From Marinibaculum sp040216765 (GTDB taxonomy: Bacteria > Pseudomonadota > Alphaproteobacteria > Ferrovibrionales > Ferrovibrionaceae), in assembly GCA_040216765.1 (NCBI GenBank), contig JAVJON010000045.1:62001-126000 (forward strand): 64,000 nucleotides of DNA, written 5' to 3'. Position 1 is the stretch's first letter; every line of letters begins with the position of its first letter. Shown here one piece after another: positions 32,868 through 41,191 of this stretch. The translations under genes and the position numbers were made by a program. Below the pieces are notes generated by a model that made no database searches, was not told the origin of the DNA, and was given only the letters and a program-made list of their open reading frames with translations.

Positions 32868-35066
32868 ATGCGGGCACGCACCGTGACGGAGGCGAGGCCG
32901 GCCCGGACGCGGCCGGTGCGCACCCCCATCGTCCTGCAGATGGAGGCGGTGGAATGCGGCGCCGCCTGCCTGGCGATCGTCCTCGGTCATCACGGCCGGC
33001 ATGTGCCGCTGGAGGAGCTGCGCATCGCCTGCGGTGTCTCCCGCGACGGCAGCACCGCCGGCAGCATGGTGCGGGTGGCGGAGGCCCACGGCCTGGAGGC
33101 GGCCGGCTACCGGCAGGACGCGGAAGAGGTGCTGGCCGGGCCGCTGCCCGCGGTGGTGCTGTGGAACGCCAACCATTTCCTGGTGGTGGAAGGTGCGCGC
33201 GGCGACCAGGTGCGCCTCAACGATCCCGCCCATGGGCGTCGCAGGGTCGGCCTGGCGGAGTTCGCCACCGGCTATTCCGGAATCGTGCTGACCTTCGCGC
33301 CGGGCCCGGACTTCGCGCGTGGCGGCAGCCGCCCGCAACCCGTCCGGCGCCTGCTGGCGGACGACGCGACGCGACCCCGGCGGCTCGCCTTCGTGCTGGC
33401 GATCGGCGCGATGCTGGCCGTGCCGGCCTTCGCGATGCCCGGCTTCACCGCCATCTTCGTCGACGAGATCCTGGTCCGCGACCGGCCATGGCTGGCTGGC
33501 CTCGCCGCGCTGCTGGTCCTCGGCATCGGTGTGCAGGCGGTGCTGGGCTGGCTGCAGGGCATGGCGCTCCTGCGCCTGGAACAGCGCCTGACCGCCGAAC
33601 GCTCGATCGCGCTGGTCGACCGGCTGCTGCGGCTGCCGCTGATGTTCTATGCCCAGCGGCACCTGGGCGACCTGGCCAGCCGGGCGGCCGAGCTGCCGGC
33701 GGTCGCGCACCTGATGACGGCCGGTTTCGGCCTGGCGGCGGTGAACCTGCTCACCGCCCTGCTGCTGCTGTCGATGATGACCGCGCTCGACCCGGTCCTG
33801 GCCGGCATCGCCGCGCTGGGGGCGCTGGCCAATATCCTGGTCCTTCTCGCCCTGCAACGCGCACGCCTGGACCTGTCGATCCGGCTGCAGGCCGATACCG
33901 GCCGGCTGTTCGCCAGCACCGTGATCGGCATCCGCAGCATCGAGACCCTGAAGGCCAATGCCGACGAGGACGGCTTCTTCGCCCGCTGGGCGGGCCACCA
34001 GGCGCGCAAGCTGAACAGCGAGCAGGGGCTGGCCGTGCTGGAGCAGGCCGCCGGCATCGCGCAGCCGCTGATCATGATGCTGACCATTGCCGCCGCCCTG
34101 TGGCTGGGCGGGCTGCGGATGATGGACGGCCTGCTGAGCCTGGGCGCCCTGCTGGCCTTCCAGGCGCTGTTCGCCTCGCTCTCCGGGCCGCTGCAGCAGG
34201 TCGTCGCGACCGCCGCCCAGAGCCAGCGCGCGGCGGCGGGCCTGCTGCGCATCGACGACGTGACGCGGCAGGCGCTGGACTGGCGCCACGATGCCGCCGC
34301 CGCTCAATCCGAACCGCCGGCGGCCGCCGGGCCGGCGGCGCTACGCCTGGAGGGCCTGCGGTTCCGCTTCAACCCGCAGGGGGAGCCGCTCATCGACGGC
34401 TTCGACCTGGACCTTGCGCCCGGCGACTGGGTGGCGCTGGTGGGACCGACCGGCAGCGGCAAGTCCACATTGGGCCGCCTGGTCGCCGGCCTGTTGCCGG
34501 CAGAGGCAGGCACCATCCTGCTCGACGGCCGGCCGCTGCGGGACTGGCCGCGCATCGGGCTCGCCCGGCGCCTCGCCACCGTCGACCAGGAGATCGCATT
34601 GTTCGAAGGCAGCCTGCGGGACAATCTGACCCTGTGGGACCCGTCGGTGCCCGAGGACAGGCTGCAGGCGGCGATCCGGGATGCCGGGCTGGCGGCGCTT
34701 GTCGCGGGCCTGCCCGGCGGCCTGGCGGCGCAGGTGGCGGAGGACGGGCGCAATTTCAGCGGCGGCGAGCGGCAGCGCATCGAGCTGGCCCGGGCCCTGG
34801 CGCACGACCCCGCCCTGCTGGTCCTGGACGAAGGCACCTCCGCGCTGGACAGCGTGACCGAGGCGGCGGTGATGGCGGCCCTGCGGCGGCGCGGCCTGAC
34901 CTGCATCGTCATCGCCCATCGCCTGAGCACAATCCGCGACTGCGACGAGATCCTGGTGCTGGACCGCGGCCGGATCGCCGAGCGCGGCCGCCATGACGAC
35001 CTGCTCGCAGCCGGCGGGCGCTATGCCGGAATGCTGGCGGTGGAGAGCGACGGGGCCGCGCCATGA
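32868..35066 (+). CDS. NHLM-type peptidase-containing ABC exporter (C39 peptidase, permease, ATPase)
   Basis: The 732-residue protein fuses three parts. Residues 20-150 are a C39 cysteine peptidase with Cys30 (AVECGAACLAIVL), His103 (NANHFLVVEG) and Asp119 (LNDPAHG), all in place for leader cleavage after a double glycine. Residues about 170-460 form six membrane helices. The last third is an ABC ATPase with GPTGSGKST, FSGGERQRIELARAL and LLVLDEGTSALD. It would cleave and export a precursor peptide. The ATG at 32868 lies 25 bases after the adaptor stop. The stop overlaps the next gene (ATGA). Its best local substrate candidate is the 43-residue peptide at 31463-31594. Confidence 0.9.
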   Translation: MRARTVTEARPARTRPVRTPIVLQMEAVECGAACLAIVLGHHGRHVPLEELRIACGVSRDGSTAGSMVRVAEAHGLEAAGYRQDAEEVLAGPLPAVVLWNANHFLVVEGARGDQVRLNDPAHGRRRVGLAEFATGYSGIVLTFAPGPDFARGGSRPQPVRRLLADDATRPRRLAFVLAIGAMLAVPAFAMPGFTAIFVDEILVRDRPWLAGLAALLVLGIGVQAVLGWLQGMALLRLEQRLTAERSIALVDRLLRLPLMFYAQRHLGDLASRAAELPAVAHLMTAGFGLAAVNLLTALLLLSMMTALDPVLAGIAALGALANILVLLALQRARLDLSIRLQADTGRLFASTVIGIRSIETLKANADEDGFFARWAGHQARKLNSEQGLAVLEQAAGIAQPLIMMLTIAAALWLGGLRMMDGLLSLGALLAFQALFASLSGPLQQVVATAAQSQRAAAGLLRIDDVTRQALDWRHDAAAAQSEPPAAAGPAALRLEGLRFRFNPQGEPLIDGFDLDLAPGDWVALVGPTGSGKSTLGRLVAGLLPAEAGTILLDGRPLRDWPRIGLARRLATVDQEIALFEGSLRDNLTLWDPSVPEDRLQAAIRDAGLAALVAGLPGGLAAQVAEDGRNFSGGERQRIELARALAHDPALLVLDEGTSALDSVTEAAVMAALRRRGLTCIVIAHRLSTIRDCDEILVLDRGRIAERGRHDDLLAAGGRYAGMLAVESDGAAP

Positions 35067-37183
35067 GCCGGAACGGGCAGCGGGATGCGGCACTGGCGGA
35101 TGCCCTGCAATGCCTCCTGCCACCGGACGCGCTCCCGCCGCAGGAAGCGGTCCGGCCGGCCGGGCCAGCGGAAGAGGTGCCGGACGGCGTGCCGGAGGCG
35201 CGGCTCCAGCGCCTGGCGGATCATGGCGGCTTCCGCTGGCGGGCGATCGCCCTGCCGCCCGGCTGGTGGCGGCAGCCCGGGCCGCCCATGCTGCTCTGGC
35301 AGCAGGGGCCGGCGGGCCTGCTGCCGGTCGCCGCCCTCTGGCAGGCCGGTGCCTGGCGGCTTGCCGGCCCGCCCGGGCACCGGCCCGGCCGCCTGGGCGC
35401 GGCGCAGGCCGCCGCCTGCGCGCCGACCGGCCACCTGCTCTATCCCGCCCTGCCGGCCGGCCTCGCGGGCAGCGCCGGGGCCGGCGGCCTGCCGCGCGGG
35501 CTCTGGCCGTTTGCCGCCGCGCCGGCACGCCGGGCCCTGCTGCAGACCTTGGCCACCGGCCTCGGCGTGATGCTGCTGGGCCTGCTGGTGCCGGTGACGA
35601 CCGGGATCATCGTCGGCACGGCCCTGCCCGCCGCCCGCGAACCGCTGCTGCTGGAGATGGTGCTGCTGCTGGCCGCCGCGGGCCTTGGCGTCTGCGGCTT
35701 CGCGATCGCCCGGAGCCTTGCCGCGATCCGCGCCGCGACCCTGCTCGACCTGCGCCTGCAGGCCGCCGTGTTCGACCGGCTGCTGCGGGTCTCCCCCGGT
35801 TTCTTCCGCCGCTTCAGCGCCGGCGACCTGGCCCGGCGGGTGCTGGCCGTCGACGGGGCGCGGCAGACCCTGACGGGGCCGGTGGTGAACGGCCTGCTGG
35901 GCGGCGCGTTCGCGGCAATGAGCCTGCTGCTGATGCTGGTCTACGACCTGCGGCTCGCGCTGTTCGGCCTGGCCTTTGCCCTGGCCGCCGTCGGGCTTCT
36001 GGCCCTGACGGCCCGCCGGCAGGCGGCCCCCCTGCAGCGCCTGTTCGATGCCGAGGGACGCAGTAGCGGTGCCGTCGTCGCGCTCCTGTCCGGCATCGCC
36101 CGCCTGCGCGTGGCCGCCGCCGAGGAGCGCGCCTTCGCGCGCTGGACAGAGGCGTTCGCCGAGCGCCAGGCCGCCAGCTGGCAGAGCGGCCGTATCGCCG
36201 CGGGCCGCACGACATTGCTCCTGGCACTGCCCTCGCTCGGCCTGCTGGGCATGTTCCTGGTCGCGGCGCTGCGCCCGGTGCCGGTCGACCTGCCCGCCTT
36301 CGCCGCCTTCGCCGCCGCCTTCGCGCAGTTCATGGCCGGGCTGGCCGCACTGGGCCTTGCCCTCGCCCAGGCGGTGGAGGCACTGCCCCGCCTGCGCCGC
36401 GCGCTGCCGATCCTGACGGAACCGCCGGAGGCAGCGGCGGGGACGGTCGATCCCGGCCCGCTGACCGGCCGCATCGAGGTCCAGGACCTGGTCTTCCGCT
36501 ACGCTTCGGACCGGCCGGTCGTGCTGCACGGGATCGACCTGGCGATCGAGCCGGGCAGCTTCACCGCGATCGCCGGCCCCTCCGGCTCGGGCAAGTCGAC
36601 CCTGCTGCGCCTCCTGCTCGGCTTCGAGCGGCCGGAGAGCGGCCGCATCCTCTACGACGGGCAGGATCTCGCCCGGCTCGACCCGCGCAAGGTCCGGCGG
36701 CAGGTCGGCACGGTGCTGCAGCTCGGCCGGCTGGTGCCGGGCAACCTCTACGAGAACATCGCCGGCGGCGCCCTGCTGCCGGAGGAGGCGGTGCTGGAGG
36801 CCGCGCGCCTCGCCGGGCTGGAGGACGAGATCGCCGCGCTGCCGATGGGCCTGGAGACCTTCGTGTCGGAGGATGGCGGCACCCTGTCGGGCGGGCAGCG
36901 CCAGCGCGTGCTGCTGGCGCGCGCCCTGGTCCGGCGGCCGCCGGTCCTGTTCCTGGACGAGGGGACCAGCGCCCTGGACAACCGGGTGCAGGCGCTGGTG
37001 GCCGGCCGGATCGCCGCGCTCGGCACCACCCGGCTGGTCATCGCGCATCGGCTGAGCACCATCCGCGACGCCGACTGCATCCTGGTGATGGAGGGCGGCC
37101 GCATCGTCGAACGCGGACGCCATGACGAGTTGATGGCCGCGCGCGGCGCGTTCTGGCGGCTTGCCCGCCGGCAGGTCGCCTGA
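35063..37183 (+). CDS. NHLM-type ABC exporter, permease and ATPase without peptidase
   Basis: The 706-residue protein has a soluble N-terminal domain of about 150 residues with no peptidase motif. A six-helix permease follows (from LLQTLATGLGVMLLGLLVPVTTG), and then an ABC ATPase with GPSGSGKST, LSGGQRQRVLLARAL and LFLDEGTSALD. Paired exporters of this kind, one with and one without a C39 domain, are the hallmark of NHLM secretion loci, where they probably form a heterodimer. The start overlaps the peptidase exporter stop by four bases. The N-terminal domain is shorter and more divergent than in the reference family. Confidence 0.88.
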   Translation: MSRNGQRDAALADALQCLLPPDALPPQEAVRPAGPAEEVPDGVPEARLQRLADHGGFRWRAIALPPGWWRQPGPPMLLWQQGPAGLLPVAALWQAGAWRLAGPPGHRPGRLGAAQAAACAPTGHLLYPALPAGLAGSAGAGGLPRGLWPFAAAPARRALLQTLATGLGVMLLGLLVPVTTGIIVGTALPAAREPLLLEMVLLLAAAGLGVCGFAIARSLAAIRAATLLDLRLQAAVFDRLLRVSPGFFRRFSAGDLARRVLAVDGARQTLTGPVVNGLLGGAFAAMSLLLMLVYDLRLALFGLAFALAAVGLLALTARRQAAPLQRLFDAEGRSSGAVVALLSGIARLRVAAAEERAFARWTEAFAERQAASWQSGRIAAGRTTLLLALPSLGLLGMFLVAALRPVPVDLPAFAAFAAAFAQFMAGLAALGLALAQAVEALPRLRRALPILTEPPEAAAGTVDPGPLTGRIEVQDLVFRYASDRPVVLHGIDLAIEPGSFTAIAGPSGSGKSTLLRLLLGFERPESGRILYDGQDLARLDPRKVRRQVGTVLQLGRLVPGNLYENIAGGALLPEEAVLEAARLAGLEDEIAALPMGLETFVSEDGGTLSGGQRQRVLLARALVRRPPVLFLDEGTSALDNRVQALVAGRIAALGTTRLVIAHRLSTIRDADCILVMEGGRIVERGRHDELMAARGAFWRLARRQVA

Positions 37184-37211
37184 GCGGCCCCGGCGGCGCG
37201 GGGAACGGCGC

Positions 37212-38297
37212 TCAGCTTTCCGGCGACAGGCACCGTCGCAGAGCGTCCGCGTTCCGACGCATCAGGGTGCCGTACAGGCCCGGCCCGTCCGGGATGTCCG
37301 CGCCCAGCGGGTCCAGGGTGCCGGTGCGCACGGCGCTGCCCTCGATCACCACGTCGATCAGGTCGGGCGGGAATTGCGGCTCGGCAAAGATGCACACGGC
37401 GCTGCTGTCGGCGATCTTCCGTCGCAGGGCGGCGAGCCGCTCCGCGCCGGGCCGGCGCTCGGGACTGGCGCTGACGGAGCCGACCGCGTTCAGGCGGTAG
37501 CGGGCCTCCAGGTACTGGAAGGCATCGTGGAACTGGACGAACGGCCGGTCGCGCACCGGCGCCAGGACGGCGGCGAGTTCTGCCTGCAGGTCCGACAGGC
37601 CTGCATCCATGGCCGTGGCATTGGCGGCATAGCGGGCAGCATTGTCCGGATCCGCGGCCGCCAGTGCGGTCGCGATCCGGCGGACCATGGCCCGCGCATT
37701 CTCCGGGTCCAGCCAGAGATGCATGTCGGTCTCGCCCGCCGCACGGCCCGCATCCGGTCCGGCCATTGCATCGTCATGGTCGCCATCGTGGTCGTGGTCA
37801 TCGTCGGGCCCATGGGCGTCGTCCTGGCCATGGTCGTCGTCATGCCCATCTTCGTCGCCATGATCCCGGCCCTTGCCATGCGCATGCCCGCCATGGTCGT
37901 CGTCATGGCGATGCCCCTCCCAAGCGCCGCTGTCGCGCACCGCCAGGCGGGTCAGCCCCGGCGCCGCGCCGAGAGCCACGATCGTCGCATCGCCGGCCAG
38001 CTTGTCGAGCGGGCCGTCCAGGAAGCCTTCCATGTCCGGGCCGATCCAGAACACCAGCCCGGCCGAGGCCAGGGCACGGGCATCCGAGGGGCGCATGGCA
38101 AAGCCATGCGGCGAGCCGCCGCCCCGCACGATCAGGTGCGGCTCGCCGATACCGGCCATCACGCCAGCGACAAGGGAGTGGACCGGCTTGATCGATGCCA
38201 CCACCTCCGTCCCGGCAGTGGCACTGTCGGCGATCGGGCTGCCGCCGATCAGCAGGGCGGCGGCCCAGGCGGCGGCCTGCAGGGAAGGTCGGTACAT
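37212..38297 (-). CDS. znuA: Zinc ABC transporter substrate-binding protein ZnuA
   Basis: The 361-residue periplasmic protein has a signal peptide and the cluster A-I zinc-binding fold. Histidines occur at VVASIKPVHSLVAGV, within DMHLWLDPENA, and in VQFHDAFQYLEARY; an acidic residue follows in the usual place. A very long histidine/aspartate-rich loop (about 45 residues, with repeats such as DDDHDHDGDHDD) separates the first two, as in zinc-specific ZnuA. It delivers zinc to ZnuBC. A start at 38306, three codons earlier, is equally possible. It is divergent from znuC over a Zur box and convergent with the NHLM operon. Confidence 0.93.
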   Translation of the reverse strand: MYRPSLQAAAWAAALLIGGSPIADSATAGTEVVASIKPVHSLVAGVMAGIGEPHLIVRGGGSPHGFAMRPSDARALASAGLVFWIGPDMEGFLDGPLDKLAGDATIVALGAAPGLTRLAVRDSGAWEGHRHDDDHGGHAHGKGRDHGDEDGHDDDHGQDDAHGPDDDHDHDGDHDDAMAGPDAGRAAGETDMHLWLDPENARAMVRRIATALAAADPDNAARYAANATAMDAGLSDLQAELAAVLAPVRDRPFVQFHDAFQYLEARYRLNAVGSVSASPERRPGAERLAALRRKIADSSAVCIFAEPQFPPDLIDVVIEGSAVRTGTLDPLGADIPDGPGLYGTLMRRNADALRRCLSPES

Positions 38298-38327
38298 TTC
38301 AGTCATCCAGAGTGCATGAGACGGCAA

Positions 38328-38350
38328 GAAACGTAATGCTATAACGTTGC
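38328..38350. promoter_or_regulatory. Zur box between znuA and znuC
   Basis: An imperfect 23-bp palindrome with core AACGTAATGCTATAACGTT: AACGT at 38329-38333 region pairs with ACGTT at 38344-38348, with AT pairs inside. It is AT-rich in a GC-rich context and resembles the alphaproteobacterial Zur site. It sits between the divergent znuA (38297) and znuC (38412) starts, where zinc-loaded Zur would repress both directions. Confidence 0.75.
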
Positions 38351-38411
38351 AATCCACTTCCGCAACCGATATCCTCGCCCGCAGTTCCTGTCACCGGACC
38401 CGGACCCCGCC

Positions 38412-39296
38412 TTGGACGCCATCTCCCGCCAGGCCACAGCCCATTCCCACGCCGTCCCAGCGCCGCCGGCCGGCGGGGATGACCCGTACGCCCATGGCCA
38501 CGACCATGGCCATCATCACCCGCCGGGGCCGGCACCGGCGGATAGCCTGGCCGCCGCCGAGGGACTGGGCATCCGGCGCGGCGGCCGCTGGCTGGTGCAG
38601 CATGTCGACCTGGCGGTCGGGCGCGGCGAGATCGTCTCGCTGATCGGCCCGAACGGCAGCGGCAAGAGCACGACGGCCAAGGCGCTGCTGGGCATCCTGC
38701 GCCCCGACGCCGGCCGGGTGCGGCGCCGGCCGGGCCTGCGGGTCGGCTATGTGCCGCAGCGGCTTTCGGTGGATGCGACCCTGCCGCTGACGGTGCGGCG
38801 GCTGATGACCCTGACCGGGCGGTTCCCGCCGGCGGCGATCGACGCGGCCCTGGCCGAGGTCGGCATCGCGCATCTGGCCGGGGCCGAGGTGCGAACCCTG
38901 TCCGGCGGCGAATTCCAGCGCGCGCTGCTGGCCCGCGCGCTGATCCGCAGGCCGGACCTGCTGGTGCTGGACGAGCCGGTCCAGGGGGTCGATTTCGGCG
39001 GCGAGATCGCGCTCTACGACCTGATCGGGACGATCCGCGACCGCCTGAACTGCGGCATCCTGCTGATCTCCCACGACCTGCACGTCGTGATGGCGCAGAC
39101 CGACCGGGTGATCTGCCTGAACGGGCATGTCTGCTGTTCGGGCACGCCGCACGTGGTGGCCGCCAGCCCCGAATATACCCGCCTGTTCGGCACCCGCGCG
39201 GCGGAGACCCTGGGGATCTATCGTCACCGGCACGACCATGCCCATCTGGACGATGGCCGGGTCGTCCCGCTGGGGCAGGGCGGCGGCGATGCTTGA
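38412..39296 (+). CDS. znuC: Zinc ABC transporter ATPase ZnuC with histidine-rich ends
   Basis: The 294-residue protein has GPNGSGKST, LSGGEFQRALLARALI and LLVLDEPVQGVDF. It powers zinc uptake through ZnuB. It is unusual in having a histidine-rich N-terminal extension of about 50 residues (including HGHDHGHHH) and a histidine-rich tail (HRHDHAH), which could sense or hold cytoplasmic zinc. It appears to start with TTG at 38412; no ATG or GTG lies before the ATPase core in that frame, and the ribosome site is weak. The stop overlaps the znuB start by eight bases. Confidence 0.9.
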   Translation: MDAISRQATAHSHAVPAPPAGGDDPYAHGHDHGHHHPPGPAPADSLAAAEGLGIRRGGRWLVQHVDLAVGRGEIVSLIGPNGSGKSTTAKALLGILRPDAGRVRRRPGLRVGYVPQRLSVDATLPLTVRRLMTLTGRFPPAAIDAALAEVGIAHLAGAEVRTLSGGEFQRALLARALIRRPDLLVLDEPVQGVDFGGEIALYDLIGTIRDRLNCGILLISHDLHVVMAQTDRVICLNGHVCCSGTPHVVAASPEYTRLFGTRAAETLGIYRHRHDHAHLDDGRVVPLGQGGGDA

Positions 39297-40089
39297 CGCC
39301 TTTTTCCTGCGGGCCCTGGCCGCCGGCCTCGGGGTCGCCCTGATCGCCGGGCCGCTGGGCTGTTTCATCGTCTGGCGGCGGATGGCCTATTTCGGCGACA
39401 CCATGGCCCATGCCGGCCTGCTGGGCGTCGCCCTGGCCTTCCTGCTGCAGGTCAACGTGATGGCAGGGGTCTTCGCGGTGGCGGTCTGCGCCGCCCTGGC
39501 CCTGCTGGCGCTGCAGCGCCAGACCCTGTTGCCGGCCGACGCGCTGCTGGGCATCCTGGCGCATTCGACACTGGCGCTGGGGCTCGTGCTGCTGGGCTTC
39601 ATGGCCTGGCTGCGGATCGACCTGATGGGCTACCTGTTCGGCGACATCCTGGCCGTGTCCTGGATCGACCTGGCGCTGATCTGGGGCGGCGGCATCGCCG
39701 TCGCGGCAGTGCTGGCCCTGGTCTGGCGCCCGTTGCTGGCGGCCAGCGTCTCCGAGGAACTGGCGGCGGCCGAGGGCATGCGGCCGGAGCGCGCGCGGCT
39801 GGCCTTCATGATCCTGCTGGCCGCGGTGATCGCGGTGGCGATCAAGATCGTCGGCGTGCTGCTGATCACCGCGCTGCTGATCATCCCGGCCGCCACCGCG
39901 CGGCGGCTGTCCGCGGGGCCGGAGCAGATGGCCCTGTACGCCGCCCTGCTGGGCTGCGGCGCCGTCATTGCGGGGCTGGCCGCCTCCCTGCAGGCGGACA
40001 CCCCGGCCGGGCCGAGCATCGTCGTCGCCGCCCTGCTGTTCTTCCTGCTGAGCCTGCTGCGGCTGGCCGGCCGCCGCGAGCCGACATGA
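39289..40089 (+). CDS. znuB: Zinc ABC transporter permease ZnuB
   Basis: The 266-residue permease has eight or so membrane helices and the family motifs CFIVWRRMAYFGDTMAHAGLLG, LLGILAHSTLALGLV and VGVLLITALLIIPAATARRL. It forms the zinc channel. The ATG at 39289 overlaps the last codons of znuC, and the zur gene follows within a few bases, giving a compact znuCB-zur operon. Confidence 0.93.
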   Translation: MLDAFFLRALAAGLGVALIAGPLGCFIVWRRMAYFGDTMAHAGLLGVALAFLLQVNVMAGVFAVAVCAALALLALQRQTLLPADALLGILAHSTLALGLVLLGFMAWLRIDLMGYLFGDILAVSWIDLALIWGGGIAVAAVLALVWRPLLAASVSEELAAAEGMRPERARLAFMILLAAVIAVAIKIVGVLLITALLIIPAATARRLSAGPEQMALYAALLGCGAVIAGLAASLQADTPAGPSIVVAALLFFLLSLLRLAGRREPT

Positions 40090-40100
40090 GGGACAGAGCC

Positions 40101-40517
40101 ATGGCCGATCCCACCGCCCGCCCGCCGAAACTGACCCGCAACCAGGGCCTGGTCCATGCCCGCCTGGCAGCCGCCGGCCGGGCAATGAGCGCCTACGAGC
40201 TGCTGGACGCCCTGCGCCAGGATGGCTTGCGGGCGCCGGTGCAGGTCTACCGCGCATTGGACAAGCTGACGGGGATCGGCCTGATTCACCGCCTGGAGAG
40301 CTGCAACGCCTATATCGCCTGTGCCGGCGACCACCACCGGGCCCATGCCGGCGCGGCGGCGGCCTTCGCGATCTGCGACGATTGCGGACAGGTCACCGAG
40401 TTCCTGGCCGGCGACAGCATGGCGGCCCTCGCCGGCTGGGCCAGGGCCAGCGGCTTCGCCACCCGGCAGACCACCATCGAGCTGCGCGGCCGCTGCGCCG
40501 GCTGCGGCACCGCCTGA
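40101..40517 (+). CDS. zur: Fur-family zinc uptake regulator Zur
   Basis: The 138-residue regulator has the Fur winged helix (TRNQGLVHARLAAAGRAMSAYELLDAL, APVQVYRALDKLTGIGLIHRL) and a dimerisation domain with HHRAHAG and two CxxC zinc-binding pairs (CDDC and CAGC). With zinc bound it would repress the znu genes at the box at 38328-38350. ATG 40101 is preferred because GAGGGA lies 8 bases upstream; an ATG at 40086 overlaps the znuB stop and is the alternative. Its stop overlaps the next gene (TGATG). Confidence 0.93.
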   Translation: MADPTARPPKLTRNQGLVHARLAAAGRAMSAYELLDALRQDGLRAPVQVYRALDKLTGIGLIHRLESCNAYIACAGDHHRAHAGAAAAFAICDDCGQVTEFLAGDSMAALAGWARASGFATRQTTIELRGRCAGCGTA

Positions 40518-41191
40518 TGCCGCTGGCGCTTCGGCGCGCCGCCGCGATCCTGGCGGCCCTGGCCCCCTTCGTCGCGCCGTTCCTGGCCCCCGGCGGGGGG
40601 CCGGCGGCGGCGCATCCGCATGGCTGGATCGATGTCCGGGTGGCGGTGCTGTTCGACCCTGACGGACGGGTCACCGCGCTCCGCCAGACATGGCTGTTCG
40701 ACGAGGCCTATACCGCCTTCGTCGCAGAGGGCGCCGATCCCGACGGCGATGGCAGGCCGAACCAGGACCTGCTGGACGAGCTGCTGACGCTCAACATGCA
40801 GAATCTGGCCGACTATCACTATTTCACCCTGGTGGAGCAGGCCGGCCGCAGCCTGCCCTTCGGCACGCCGGCCGACCTGTCGACCCGCATCGTCGACGGC
40901 CGGCTGGAAACGGTGTTCCGGCTGCCCCTGGCGGTGCCGGCCGCGCCGCGCGAGGCGGCGCTCGCCTACAAGGTCTACGACCCGACCTACTACCTGGAGG
41001 TCCTGCACCTCGAAGGCGGCGCGGCAGTGCATCTGGAGGGCGCCCCGGCCGACTGCCATGCCCGCCTGCTGCCGGCCAATCCGACCGCCGGCGAGGTCGC
41101 CATGGCCGCCGCGCTGGACGTCACCGACAGTGGCGGCGAGGGCCTGGGCGCCCTGTTCGCCGAGACGGTGCACCTGGCATGCGGCGAATGA
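40517..41191 (+). CDS. DUF1007-family exported protein (ZevA-like)
   Basis: The 224-residue protein has a signal peptide followed by AHPHGWIDVRVAVLFDPDGRVTALRQTWLFDE and PDGDGRPNQDLL, typical of DUF1007. In Haemophilus influenzae the homologue ZevA, paired with a NicO-type protein, serves zinc acquisition. Here it is the fourth gene of the znu-zur operon, joined to zur by TGATG and to the transporter gene by ATGA, which supports a zinc role. It would be periplasmic. Confidence 0.85.
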   Translation: MPLALRRAAAILAALAPFVAPFLAPGGGPAAAHPHGWIDVRVAVLFDPDGRVTALRQTWLFDEAYTAFVAEGADPDGDGRPNQDLLDELLTLNMQNLADYHYFTLVEQAGRSLPFGTPADLSTRIVDGRLETVFRLPLAVPAAPREAALAYKVYDPTYYLEVLHLEGGAAVHLEGAPADCHARLLPANPTAGEVAMAAALDVTDSGGEGLGALFAETVHLACGE

